Below the pieces are notes generated by a model that saw only the letters and a list, made by a program, of their open reading frames with translations, was not told the origin of the DNA and did no database searches. A DNA stretch of 64,000 nt, taken from Brasilonema sennae CENA114. GTDB lineage: Bacteria > Cyanobacteriota > Cyanobacteriia > Cyanobacteriales > Nostocaceae. A program made the position numbers and the translations under genes. Numbering within the stretch: position 1 is the first letter of the stretch; every line of letters starts with the position of its first letter. Positions 24,612 to 32,236 of this stretch are shown here, one piece after another. The DNA is taken from positions 5,019,943 to 5,083,942 of the forward strand of contig NZ_CP030118.1 in assembly GCF_006968745.1 (NCBI RefSeq), read 5' to 3'.

Positions 24612-26291
24612 CTATTTGTGATTATGAACTTCACCAGCAGCAGCGACTAATGGTTCAGATTTTCCATAGCCGTAGGGTTCAGAAATCACCACAGGAATTT
24701 CTTCAAAATTCTCTACAGGTGGTGGTGAAGAAACCAACCATTCTAATCCAATTGCCCGCCAAGGATTTTCAGGAGCCGGCTTTCCATGCATCCAGGAAGC
24801 TATCATGTTGAGAATGAAAGGTAAAGTGGACATTCCTAGTAAAAATCCTCCAAGACTGGCAACAATATTCCAGAATTCATACTCAGGAGCGTAGGAAGAA
24901 ACGCGACGCAACATTCCTTGTAATCCTAATGGATGCATAGGGAAAAAGTTAAGATTGGTGCCAATAAATGCCAGCCAAAAGTGCAACTGACCCCAGCCCT
25001 CGTTGTACATACGTCCAGTCATCTTGGGGAACCAGTGGTATATGGCAGCAAACATCCCCATCGTCACCGTGCCATAAAGAACGTAGTGGAAATGACCCAC
25101 CACATAGTATGTATTGTTAACGTGAATATCAAGCGGAACAGAGGAAAGCGTGATACCAGTAATACCGGCGAAGACAAACAATATCAATCCACCTAACGCA
25201 AATAGCATCGGTGTATTCAGGCGCAGCTTACCTCCCCAGATAGTTGCAACCCAAGCAAAGACTTTAATACCTGTAGGCACAGAAACGAACATTGTGGTGA
25301 GCATGAAAATCAGCCGCATCCAGCCCGGAGTACCGCTGACGTACATATGGTGTACCCAAACTAGAGCACTCACTCCAGCAATCAACAGCGATGAAATTGC
25401 CACGACTCTGTAGCCAAACAGAGGCTTACGAGCATACACAGGAAAGATTTCCGAAAAAATCCCGAACACGGGCAGAATGATCACGTAAACTGCAGGGTGT
25501 GAGTAGAACCAGAAAAAGTGTTGGAAAAGAACTGCATTACCTCCCTTGGCGGGGTCAAAAAAGCTGGTTCCAACTGTTAAGTCAAAAAGGAGCATGACTG
25601 CACCTGCAGTTAAGGCAGGCAGTCCAAACAGTTGAATAATCTGGGCGCTAAAGACTGCCCAGACAAACAGGGGCATCCGGAAGAATGTCATACCTGGTGC
25701 CCGCATCTTGACAATTGTTGTCACAAAGTTGACTGCTCCCATAATCGAGGAAACCCCCGATACTGCCACAGCTAGAAGCCAGATAAATTGACCATTTATC
25801 AATTGACCAGAGGGGTTTTGCAAACTGACGGGAGGGTAAGACCACCAGCCCGCTTGTGCTGGACCACCTGGCACAAAGAAACTCGCCATCAGCAAAATTG
25901 CAGCCACAGGAACCATCCAGAACGCAACCGCATTCAAGCGGGGAAATGCCATATCTCGCGCCCCAATCATTAACGGCACAAGGTAGTTGGCAAAACCTAC
26001 TAATACTGGAAATGTCCAACCGAATAACATGACTGTGCCATGCATAGTAAACATGGCATTGTAGACTGTGCGGTCAACGAGGTCTGATTCTGGGGTAATC
26101 AGTTCTCCCCGAATCACCATTGCAAATATACCGCCAACAAGGAACAAAACAAAAGCGGTGACAATGTACTGGATACCAATGACTTTGTGGTCAGTGCTAA
26201 AGCTGAAGTATCGCTTCCAGCCTGTTCCAGCTTCGTGATCAGGGTTTGCACCACTGGTTATATTGATGTCTTTAACGGAAATATTGGTCAT
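24612..26291 (-). CDS. ctaD: heme-copper oxidase subunit I (A2 type)
   Basis: 559 residues with about twelve membrane helices. All metal ligands are visible: heme His in MFTMHGTVMLFGW, CuB His in FWFYSHPAVYVIILP and VWVHHMYVSGTPGW, and the two His of VVGHFHYVLYG. The YSHPAV motif replaces the Glu of HPEV, which marks the A2 subfamily that uses Tyr-Ser in the D proton channel. The enzyme reduces O2 to water in the thylakoid or cytoplasmic membrane. Subunit II of the same operon lacks CuA, so the electron donor is probably quinol. Confidence 0.95.
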   Translation of the reverse strand: MTNISVKDINITSGANPDHEAGTGWKRYFSFSTDHKVIGIQYIVTAFVLFLVGGIFAMVIRGELITPESDLVDRTVYNAMFTMHGTVMLFGWTFPVLVGFANYLVPLMIGARDMAFPRLNAVAFWMVPVAAILLMASFFVPGGPAQAGWWSYPPVSLQNPSGQLINGQFIWLLAVAVSGVSSIMGAVNFVTTIVKMRAPGMTFFRMPLFVWAVFSAQIIQLFGLPALTAGAVMLLFDLTVGTSFFDPAKGGNAVLFQHFFWFYSHPAVYVIILPVFGIFSEIFPVYARKPLFGYRVVAISSLLIAGVSALVWVHHMYVSGTPGWMRLIFMLTTMFVSVPTGIKVFAWVATIWGGKLRLNTPMLFALGGLILFVFAGITGITLSSVPLDIHVNNTYYVVGHFHYVLYGTVTMGMFAAIYHWFPKMTGRMYNEGWGQLHFWLAFIGTNLNFFPMHPLGLQGMLRRVSSYAPEYEFWNIVASLGGFLLGMSTLPFILNMIASWMHGKPAPENPWRAIGLEWLVSSPPPVENFEEIPVVISEPYGYGKSEPLVAAAGEVHNHK

Positions 26292-26310
26292 GTGTCATTT
26301 GTCCTTTGTT

Positions 26311-26483
26311 ATAGCAATCCTATTTGAGTTGTAAGAATTATCGTTCGCGCAGCGTGTCCGGAGGACATACCGCCAAGACGAGCCAGCGCTGCAGGAGGGT
26401 CTCCCGACCTAGGCGTCTGGCGTCGCCAAGAACGCCAAGAAAAGAGAGAAGAGGGAATTTCACGAACTATTTAGGACTGCTAT
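26311..26483. mobile_element. MITE-like element between ctaC and ctaD
   Basis: 173 bases bounded by ATAGCAATCCTATTT (26311-26325) and ATTTAGGACTGCTAT (26469-26483), imperfect 15-base inverted repeats. It has no coding capacity. Inside are a GTTCGCGCAGCGTGTCCGGA module, copy C of the GCCAG...CTGGC palindrome, and flanking CGCCAAGA units. A second element with the same ends lies at 29183-29465. It sits in the gap between two operon genes. Confidence 0.7.
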
Positions 26484-26519
26484 GGTTATTTGTGGTTGGG
26501 TTATACCAATAACCACTAA

Positions 26520-27431
26520 CTAATTGCTGTAATTGACTAGAGGAGGTTGCGCAGGCTTAACTGCAGGCCAGCCAGTTTTGATAAGTCCTTTTGTTTGCAG
26601 GGTATACTCAGCAGCTGCCTGATTAGGTGCAGGGGATGGTTTGTGAGTTGCTACTTCGGCAAGCCATTTATCATAGTCTTCGGCAGACTCAACAACTACA
26701 TTCGCCTGCATTGTAGCGAAGTAAGCACCGCTAAATTGGGAATCGGTTAATCGATATTTGCCCACGCGGATGGGAGTGAATTCAAAGTCAATTGTGCGTT
26801 TGGGAATGATGTCTTGCTTGAGTCGGAAAGCGGGAATATAAAAGCCGTGGATCACGTCTTCTGATTGCATTGCTAAATGAACGCGGCGATCGCTGGGTAA
26901 ATGCAATTCGGTGCTGGTAACACCTTGATTTGGGTAGCGGAATACCCAAGCCCACTGCTTGGCATTGACTTCAATGTTTTCTACAGGTTTAGTTGAGGAG
27001 TCCATAGGTGCTGCGTAAGCCGATTCCATCCCCATTGGTGTATGCAGGTGGACAACTTCCATTGGACCGCGAATCGCCATTTGGTCGTAGACTTGGTAAC
27101 TATAGCCTGCAATCCATAACACTAGCAAAATTGGGATAACTGTCCAGACAACTTCGACTGTGATATTCCCTTCAATGGGTGGACCATCTTTAAAGTCATA
27201 CTTGCCAGCTCGATGAAAAGTCACAGAGTATATGACAGTTGCAGTCACTCCAAGAAAGATGAATGCGCCCAGTGTGACGAGAAAGCTGAACAAATCATCT
27301 ATCAGTTGTGATTCTGCGGCGGCTTGCGGAGGAAGCCAAGAATATGCCTGCTGCCCTATCCAGAGACTGACAAGAGTCAGGGCGATCGCACTTACAATTA
27401 TGATCGAAACATTCCAGATTTTCATAGTCAT
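26520..27431 (-). CDS. ctaC: heme-copper oxidase subunit II lacking CuA ligands (quinol oxidase type)
   Basis: 303 residues with two N-terminal membrane helices and a periplasmic cupredoxin domain. Where CuA-binding enzymes have CxExCGxxHxxM, this protein has DSQFSGAYFATM (230-241). Both Cys, the Glu and the His are replaced and only Met241 remains; the upstream His195 (EDVIHGF) is kept. Without CuA it cannot take electrons from cytochrome c. This matches the alternative respiratory terminal oxidase/Cox3 group of cyanobacteria, taken to be quinol oxidases. In Anabaena, Cox3 is heterocyst-expressed. The subunit II call is certain; donor and cell type are inference. Confidence 0.92.
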   Translation of the reverse strand: MTMKIWNVSIIIVSAIALTLVSLWIGQQAYSWLPPQAAAESQLIDDLFSFLVTLGAFIFLGVTATVIYSVTFHRAGKYDFKDGPPIEGNITVEVVWTVIPILLVLWIAGYSYQVYDQMAIRGPMEVVHLHTPMGMESAYAAPMDSSTKPVENIEVNAKQWAWVFRYPNQGVTSTELHLPSDRRVHLAMQSEDVIHGFYIPAFRLKQDIIPKRTIDFEFTPIRVGKYRLTDSQFSGAYFATMQANVVVESAEDYDKWLAEVATHKPSPAPNQAAAEYTLQTKGLIKTGWPAVKPAQPPLVNYSN

Positions 27432-27466
27432 TAGTCATTAGTCATTAGTCATGAGTCATTAGTCAT
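27425..27466. repeat. heptanucleotide STRR (TAGTCAT x6)
   Basis: Six tandem units of TAGTCAT, one read as GAGTCAT, covering the start region of ctaC and most of the gap to the upstream DUF2231 gene. Its position means it overlaps the ctaC ribosome-binding region. Confidence 0.85.
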
Positions 27467-27500
27467 TAGCAAAGAACAAATGACTAAGGACTAGAATTAT

Positions 27501-28106
27501 TTACTTGAGCAGTACATTAGGGTTTTGACCCAATCGCAACAACATATCAGCGGTATTATGTACACCAAACTCAGCAGCCAGTTGCGCTCCTAGTGTTCCA
27601 TGAAGGTACATCACAAACATGATTGCGAAACCAGAAACCAGGTAACTCCACTGCACTTGTTGGCTTTTATCCTTACACCAAACGTAGCGCTGCAATCCTC
27701 TCCAAACAGTCATGCCAACAATCAATGCTAATAATAAGACACCACCGATACCGTGCCAGAGCATTGTTTCCATTGGTTGTAATCCCCAGGCACTTTTCAC
27801 ATCAGATGGTGGATTTGCCAGCATGATTTCGTAAAAGCCTGCTGCTACCGTAAAAAAGCTAATCACGGCTGAACCCAGCAAATTGTACCAGCCGACATCA
27901 AAGAAGTTGGAACGAACGGCGTTAATTGCCAAAAATTTGAAGACTGGAGTTTGTAAGGGGAACAGTACACCAACGACATCAAACAGAATTCCAAGAATAA
28001 ATAAACCAAGGGTGAGATGAACCAAGTTTGGATGAATTGGTATTGCATAGGGCAATCCATTTGCGCCAACATGTGTTTTTAATTGGTCAATAATTTCAGT
28101 GTTCAT
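27501..28106 (-). CDS. DUF2231 membrane protein (second of two)
   Basis: 201 residues with five or so hydrophobic helices (LGLFILGILFDVVGVLF, GSAVISFFTVAAGFYE, LLLALIVGMTVW, VSGFAIMFVMYLHG). The family (DUF2231) has no defined activity. Its Met overlaps the stop of the upstream DUF2231 gene in an ATGA (28103-28106), so the two are co-translated. Placement directly before ctaC suggests a role in assembly of, or electron delivery to, the oxidase; this is inferred from position. Confidence 0.82.
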   Translation of the reverse strand: MNTEIIDQLKTHVGANGLPYAIPIHPNLVHLTLGLFILGILFDVVGVLFPLQTPVFKFLAINAVRSNFFDVGWYNLLGSAVISFFTVAAGFYEIMLANPPSDVKSAWGLQPMETMLWHGIGGVLLLALIVGMTVWRGLQRYVWCKDKSQQVQWSYLVSGFAIMFVMYLHGTLGAQLAAEFGVHNTADMLLRLGQNPNVLLK

Positions 28107-28603
28107 TGCAACAACCCTTCTTTTAGTGCTTCAATAACTGGTACTGTATGCAGTCCATAGACCCAAACCAGTTTGTCTCCGAGATACACTTGTACGCCAA
28201 CCAGAAGAGTTAAAATCAGTCCTAGTGTAAGATAAGAAAAGGGTACCTTATGTGGGGTTCGGCTACGAATGACATAGCGCCAAGCTGTAATAGATGCAAG
28301 GATTCCTGAAAGCGACCAGCCAAGCAGTGTATGGAAATTCAGCACTGACTCAACAGCATCATAAGGTTCTGCCAAACCTGCTTCAAACTGACCAAAAATG
28401 ATGGCGACGAAGATAGAAATGGTGGCGAAAAACAGATTCCACCAACTCACTTCAAAAAGACGGTATTTTCCTGTGAAATAACCAATAACATCGCAAACAA
28501 AGGCAAACAATACCATCGCAATGACGAAGTGTACAACGATGGGATGAACTGTATCTGGATACGGTAGATTGTGGTCATTCAAGACCGGAAAAGACTCAAA
28601 CAT
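28103..28603 (-). CDS. DUF2231 membrane protein (first of two)
   Basis: 166 residues, four hydrophobic helices (HPIVVHFVIAMVLFAFVCDV, LFFATISIFVAIIFGQFEAG, LSGILASITAWRYV, LTLGLILTLLVGVQVYLG). HP and H residues at the start of helix 1 are repeated in the second protein (HPNLVHLTLG), so the pair are paralogues. It is the first gene of the oxidase operon. No motif for heme or metal beyond the shared His-Pro is clear. Confidence 0.82.
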   Translation of the reverse strand: MFESFPVLNDHNLPYPDTVHPIVVHFVIAMVLFAFVCDVIGYFTGKYRLFEVSWWNLFFATISIFVAIIFGQFEAGLAEPYDAVESVLNFHTLLGWSLSGILASITAWRYVIRSRTPHKVPFSYLTLGLILTLLVGVQVYLGDKLVWVYGLHTVPVIEALKEGLLQ

Positions 28604-29182
28604 ATTCTACTCCTAGACATCTCTTATGAATTATTTGCCAGTGCAAATCCTGTATTCAGGAAATATTTGCGAGATAACATTTTTCATACGGAATTAAATT
28701 AAAAGTTGACGAGGTTTTATGTTTTTCAATTCTTGACCAAATCAATCTTTAGAACTTTCTCTAAGATGTTATGGAGAGTGTTTAACAGTTACCAGTTATC
28801 AGTCTTCACTGTTCACTGTTCACTGTTTACTGTTTACTTCACACGCACAATGATTCGATACCTACTTTGAGGATCAGATACTCAATCATTAAGTCATAAA
28901 ATAGCCACAGGTTTTAACGAAAAATCTGGTTCAATAGCAGCGCTATGCCCAATCTAATTGCATTTTTGTGGTAATTTATTCCCCAGAACTGTTTACCACT
29001 GTTACCTATCTTAAACTTCTGTAAATAAAATTTATGTGTGATTTGATAGTTTTATATTTTTTTTATTTTGTTATAATAGAACAGTCAAATCAACTTTTTT
29101 TCTATTTTTTATATCTTAGAAAATAGCACAAATAATCGTAGAATCAAGCATACCAACAGGGGTTATACAAACGCTCACAGAT
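28604..29182. promoter_or_regulatory. long upstream region of the oxidase operon
   Basis: Non-coding DNA that should carry the operon promoter (minus strand). It includes five heptamers of the TTCACTG/TTTACTG type (28805-28839) and an AT-rich stretch at 29030-29120. Control by nitrogen status would be expected if this is a heterocyst oxidase. I did not find a convincing NtcA box (GTA-N8-TAC) by eye. Confidence 0.4.
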
Positions 29183-29465
29183 ATAGCAATCCTATTTGAT
29201 AAGTAACTCAACCTAATTAAACGTGAAATGTCATTGCGTTAGCGTAGCGGGCAAGGGAGGGCATACGGAACGCAGTGAAGCAAAGCAATCCCAAGAATCG
29301 TATTTTATGTTTTTTTCTGTTGACCTACTTAGGTGAACAGTTGGTTTGGGCTGTTGAACGCCAGACGCCTACGGAGGGTTTCCCTCCTCATGCGCGGTGG
29401 CTCCTGTTAACAGTGAACACTCAACAGTCTTAAATCAATATTTACAAATCATTTAGGACTGCTAT
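29183..29465. mobile_element. MITE-like element upstream of the oxidase operon
   Basis: 283 bases bounded by ATAGCAATCCTATTT (29183-29197) and ATTTAGGACTGCTAT (29451-29465), the same ends as the element at 26311. Inside are TTGCGTTAGCGTAGCGGG, an AACGCAGTGAAG-type module and copy D of the GCCAG...CTGGC palindrome in inverted orientation (29360-29401). No coding capacity. Confidence 0.7.
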
Positions 29466-29661
29466 AGTTTGTTCCAACATTATTGAATGGTATATTTATT
29501 TACGCACCCACTGTACTAGTCAATTCTGAATCGGTCTTGAAGAGTCCTGGGTAAACCATCAAATATTGTCAAATATTGTAAGATACAGAAGTTGTGTGCA
29601 AAATCTTTACCTGATACATAAGCGTAGTAGGAAAGAACTAGCTATCACGTGAAAAATCCAT
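29466..29661. promoter_or_regulatory. upstream region of the GST gene
   Basis: 196 bases between the MITE-like element and the glutathione S-transferase start. The repeated ATATTGTCAAATATTG (29570-29580 area) is a short direct repeat and a possible regulatory site. Nothing else supported. Confidence 0.3.
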
Positions 29662-30258
29662 ATGATTAAGCTTTATCATGTCGAATTATCCGGAAATTCT
29701 TATAAAGTACGATTAATGCTGTCGCTGCTTGGGATTAAGCATGAGCAGGTGTTAGTTGATCTTCGCGGTGGCGAACACAAATCTCCCCAATTCCTCAAAC
29801 TAAATCCCTTTGGTCAAATTCCTGTACTGGTGGATGGGGATGTTGTGGTGCGAGATTCTCATGCGATTCTGGTTTATCTAGCACGACGTTACGGTGATGA
29901 GGATTGGTTACCCACAGAAGCACAAAGCATGAGCAAAGTCATGGGGTGGTTGTTCACTGCTGCAAATGAAATTCGTCAAGGACCGGAATTTGCCAGACGA
30001 TATCACCTGTTTCAAATTCCGCTAGATGTGCAACTGGCAACACAAAGAGCTTATGCAATCCTAAAAATACTGGATGAGCATTTGACTGGGCGACAATGGC
30101 TGGAACTGAACCGCCCCACTGTCGCAGATGTTGCGTGTTTTCCATACATTGCACTAGCCCCAGATGGCAAAGTCTCTTTGGATGCTTACCCCAACATAAT
30201 TGCTTGGATTAAGCAGATAAAACAATTACCAGGATACGTTGGAATGCCAGGGCTGTAG
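29662..30258 (+). CDS. glutathione S-transferase family protein
   Basis: 198 residues. The N-terminal thioredoxin-like domain (YHVELSGNSYKVRLMLSLLG) has Ser/Asn in place of a catalytic Cys, followed by the cis-Pro block NPFGQIPVLVDGD and the glutathione-contacting VRDSHAILVYLARRYG. The C-terminal helical domain ends with the N-capping region RPTVADVACFPYIALA. It should conjugate glutathione to electrophiles or act in redox defence in the cytosol. It is a single-gene unit next to the repeat-rich region. Confidence 0.92.
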   Translation: MIKLYHVELSGNSYKVRLMLSLLGIKHEQVLVDLRGGEHKSPQFLKLNPFGQIPVLVDGDVVVRDSHAILVYLARRYGDEDWLPTEAQSMSKVMGWLFTAANEIRQGPEFARRYHLFQIPLDVQLATQRAYAILKILDEHLTGRQWLELNRPTVADVACFPYIALAPDGKVSLDAYPNIIAWIKQIKQLPGYVGMPGL

Positions 30259-31001
30259 TATCAATTTAAAATCAAAAGTAGAGTTTGATGTTGAGCAAGT
30301 ATTGGAAACCAGGAGGTTTGGGGAATATTCACTAGTGAATCTAGATGAGAACAAAGCTTGTTCTTGTGTTTGTTCTGCCTGCTGGGGTAAGCACGCCTTG
30401 AAGTCTCGAACACGTAACTCGAACATCTGCTCAAATTCTTCTAGATTGAAATATTGAATAATAATTTCGCTACCGTTGCAACAAGAGCGAAATCAGATTA
30501 ATTCAAGCTTTAACAACAAAGCTAGTGTCTATTTTCCAAAGCTTGATTTTTTTGTAGCTTTTCTTGTCTGGTAGCTTTGAGGTTTTTCGTGTAAAGTTAT
30601 TATCTTGTAGATAAACCCTAGCTGCTCCGTCCAGATGACGGAATATTTTGCATTGATTCTCTGGCTCACTATGCACATATTTATTGAAATAGTAGTGCTC
30701 AAAGCAATTATCAGGAATTTCCTCTATCTCCAATATCTTGATACCGTCAGGATAGCTCTAAAAAAACTCTGTGCGCACACCATGAATTTGGATAATTTTT
30801 TTTGCCAAATTGGATTGATAGAGGTGGTGAGATCTACATGATATCCAAGGGCTTATCCACAGCAACGCCTATAGTTCGGCGGTGCTGGTGCCGAAAGTAA
30901 CTGCGTGACTTTGCCCCGTTACAGAGGAACGCTTAAGCGTGTTTTCGTCTGAACTTTACTTCTGGCAATATTGGCGATCGCCCTTGGCGTGCCCTGTGCC
31001 T
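30259..31001. other. non-coding region with a gene remnant
   Basis: Only one candidate remnant is seen (30503-30733, minus). A stem ATTTCGCT (30464-30471) / AGCGAAAT (30486-30493) may terminate transcription. The HIP1 octamer GCGATCGC is present at 30974. No convincing intact gene. Confidence 0.4.
30503..30733 (-). pseudogene. possible remnant of an unidentified protein gene
   Basis: An open frame of 76 codons from a TTG, with an in-frame stop 33 bases upstream. The sequence is well mixed and protein-like (NCFEHYYFNKYVHSEPENQC, FRHLDGAARVYLQDNNF) but has no methionine start and no recognised domain. It could be a decayed C-terminal part of a larger gene or a small gene with a TTG start. Low certainty. 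Confidence 0.3.
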
Positions 31002-31053
31002 GACTCACTCCGTGAGTCCCCTGAACTCTGTTCAGGGCTACAATCTTCGATTG
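31002..31053. repeat. three consecutive hairpins with 3-base loops
   Basis: GACTCAC-TCC-GTGAGTC (31002-31018), CCCTGAAC-TCT-GTTCAGGG (31019-31037) and CAATC-TTC-GATTG (31041-31053) follow each other almost without spacing. HIP1 octamers (GCGATCGC) flank the cluster at 30974 and 31069. Confidence 0.85.
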
Positions 31054-31088
31054 CAGAGGCACATACGGGCGATCGCACACCCCATCCC

Positions 31089-31119
31089 AAAAAACTTGGG
31101 AAAATATCCCAAGTTTTTT
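31089..31119 (+). terminator. terminator-like hairpin in the leader of the next gene
   Basis: Perfect 13-bp stem AAAAAACTTGGGA (31089-31101) / TCCCAAGTTTTTT (31107-31119) with loop AAATA. It has a T run on both strands and ends 18 bases before the ATG at 31138. By form it is an intrinsic terminator; by position it could act as an attenuator of the gene behind it. Confidence 0.7.
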
Positions 31120-31137
31120 ATAATAGAATCAAAAATT

Positions 31138-32181
31138 ATGAAACCTAAAAAAGTAGAAATTGTCACCATTAAAACTCCCCCGGAGCCATCTCTGAGTGGC
31201 GTTGAAGGAGTATCACCTGAATCGGGACAAACCACTGATTCAGAACAAACTGCAGCCCAAGCGCAAGAACACAAAGACGATCCCAAAGAAACCACTGCTT
31301 CTGATCACGAGCATAAGCCGGAAATAGAAGAACCTGGTGCAATCTTTCAAGCTGTTGGAGTTATTACTGGGAAAGTCGCTTTTAGCGAAGAGAACAGAAG
31401 CACTATCATAATTGGGAACAAAGAGTATCCTCTCTTTTACGCGCCCAAGAAACAGCGAGCATTTGATGCATTAAAGAAAGAAGTACAGGCAACGGGCGAA
31501 GCCACTCAACGGTTGGTTGTTTACCCGCGTTTTACCCATTTCCCTAGACGCGATCAACCCGCCCAGGTTTCGTTTCAAGTCGTTGGGTTTGACAAAGGAC
31601 GTGAAACAAAAGGGGCGGCATCCGAGGAACTTTCCGACATGGAGTTTAAACTCTGTGGATTATGGCAGTTCATCCCCGTTTGCCCTACTCCCTGCATCTC
31701 TATATTCCGAAATTTTACCAAAGAGCGGCTGGATCATGTAAAAAAATCGGAACCAGCAAAAAAGGTAAAATTCATGAAAGCTAGTCATCTGCCACTGTTT
31801 TGGAGGGATGCGCCAGTTCCGCCGTTCAGATTCAATCCCAAGGCTGACAAAGAACAGCAAGGCAAGCCAGTTTTCGTGCAGATCAAAGCTAAATTTATGC
31901 CTGGGCGGGATGCTTTTGCTTTTGATTCGTTGCTGGGGTTGCCGTTGGAGAAGCCACCCAAGTTCCTAAAAGTCAGCAAGGAAGATAAGGCGACAGCGTT
32001 GAAAGAGAAGAGGGACGCTGAAAGAGCTGCTGGCAAGGATGTTGGGGGATACGAACGTAAGCCACCGTATACAGTCAGACCCAAAGGTCATTTTAGTGAA
32101 AAACCAATGACCGAAAAACCAATGACCGAAAAACCAATGTTCGAAAAACCAAAGCCGAAACCAAAACCACAACAACAGTAG
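31138..32181 (+). CDS. charged protein of unknown function with a repetitive tail
   Basis: 347 residues from the ATG at 31138. The frame is open further upstream to 31012, but that part is hairpin DNA and is rejected. An acidic, low-complexity N-terminus (to about residue 75) precedes a globular core with FQAVGVITGKVAFSEENRST and CGLWQFIPVCPTPCISIFRN. The C-terminus is Lys/Pro-rich with EKPM(T/F) repeats and PKPKPKP. GVITGKV resembles the start of an OB-like fold, but no family is recognised. Proteins of this plan are, from memory, restricted to cyanobacteria. Transcription may be governed by the leader hairpin. Confidence 0.7.
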   Translation: MKPKKVEIVTIKTPPEPSLSGVEGVSPESGQTTDSEQTAAQAQEHKDDPKETTASDHEHKPEIEEPGAIFQAVGVITGKVAFSEENRSTIIIGNKEYPLFYAPKKQRAFDALKKEVQATGEATQRLVVYPRFTHFPRRDQPAQVSFQVVGFDKGRETKGAASEELSDMEFKLCGLWQFIPVCPTPCISIFRNFTKERLDHVKKSEPAKKVKFMKASHLPLFWRDAPVPPFRFNPKADKEQQGKPVFVQIKAKFMPGRDAFAFDSLLGLPLEKPPKFLKVSKEDKATALKEKRDAERAAGKDVGGYERKPPYTVRPKGHFSEKPMTEKPMTEKPMFEKPKPKPKPQQQ

Positions 32182-32187
32182 TAAAAA

Positions 32188-32218
32188 AGAAACTCCCTCG
32201 TATACCAAGGGAGTTTCT
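32188..32218. terminator. bidirectional terminator between convergent genes
   Basis: 11-bp stem AGAAACTCCCT (32188-32198) / AGGGAGTTTCT (32208-32218). On the minus strand it is followed by a T run, so it best serves the Uma2 gene; the plus-strand gene ends seven bases before it. Confidence 0.75.
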
Positions 32219-32236
32219 GCATCTGCGTGACTACAC

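Noticed and set aside
29466..29661. NtcA-type site before the GST or oxidase genes
   Set aside because: No clean GTA-N8-TAC with a fitting -10 box was found by eye, so no site is claimed.
31012..31137. Upstream extension of the 31138 gene
   Set aside because: The extension is hairpin repeat and terminator DNA; the ATG at 31138 fits a coding start better.
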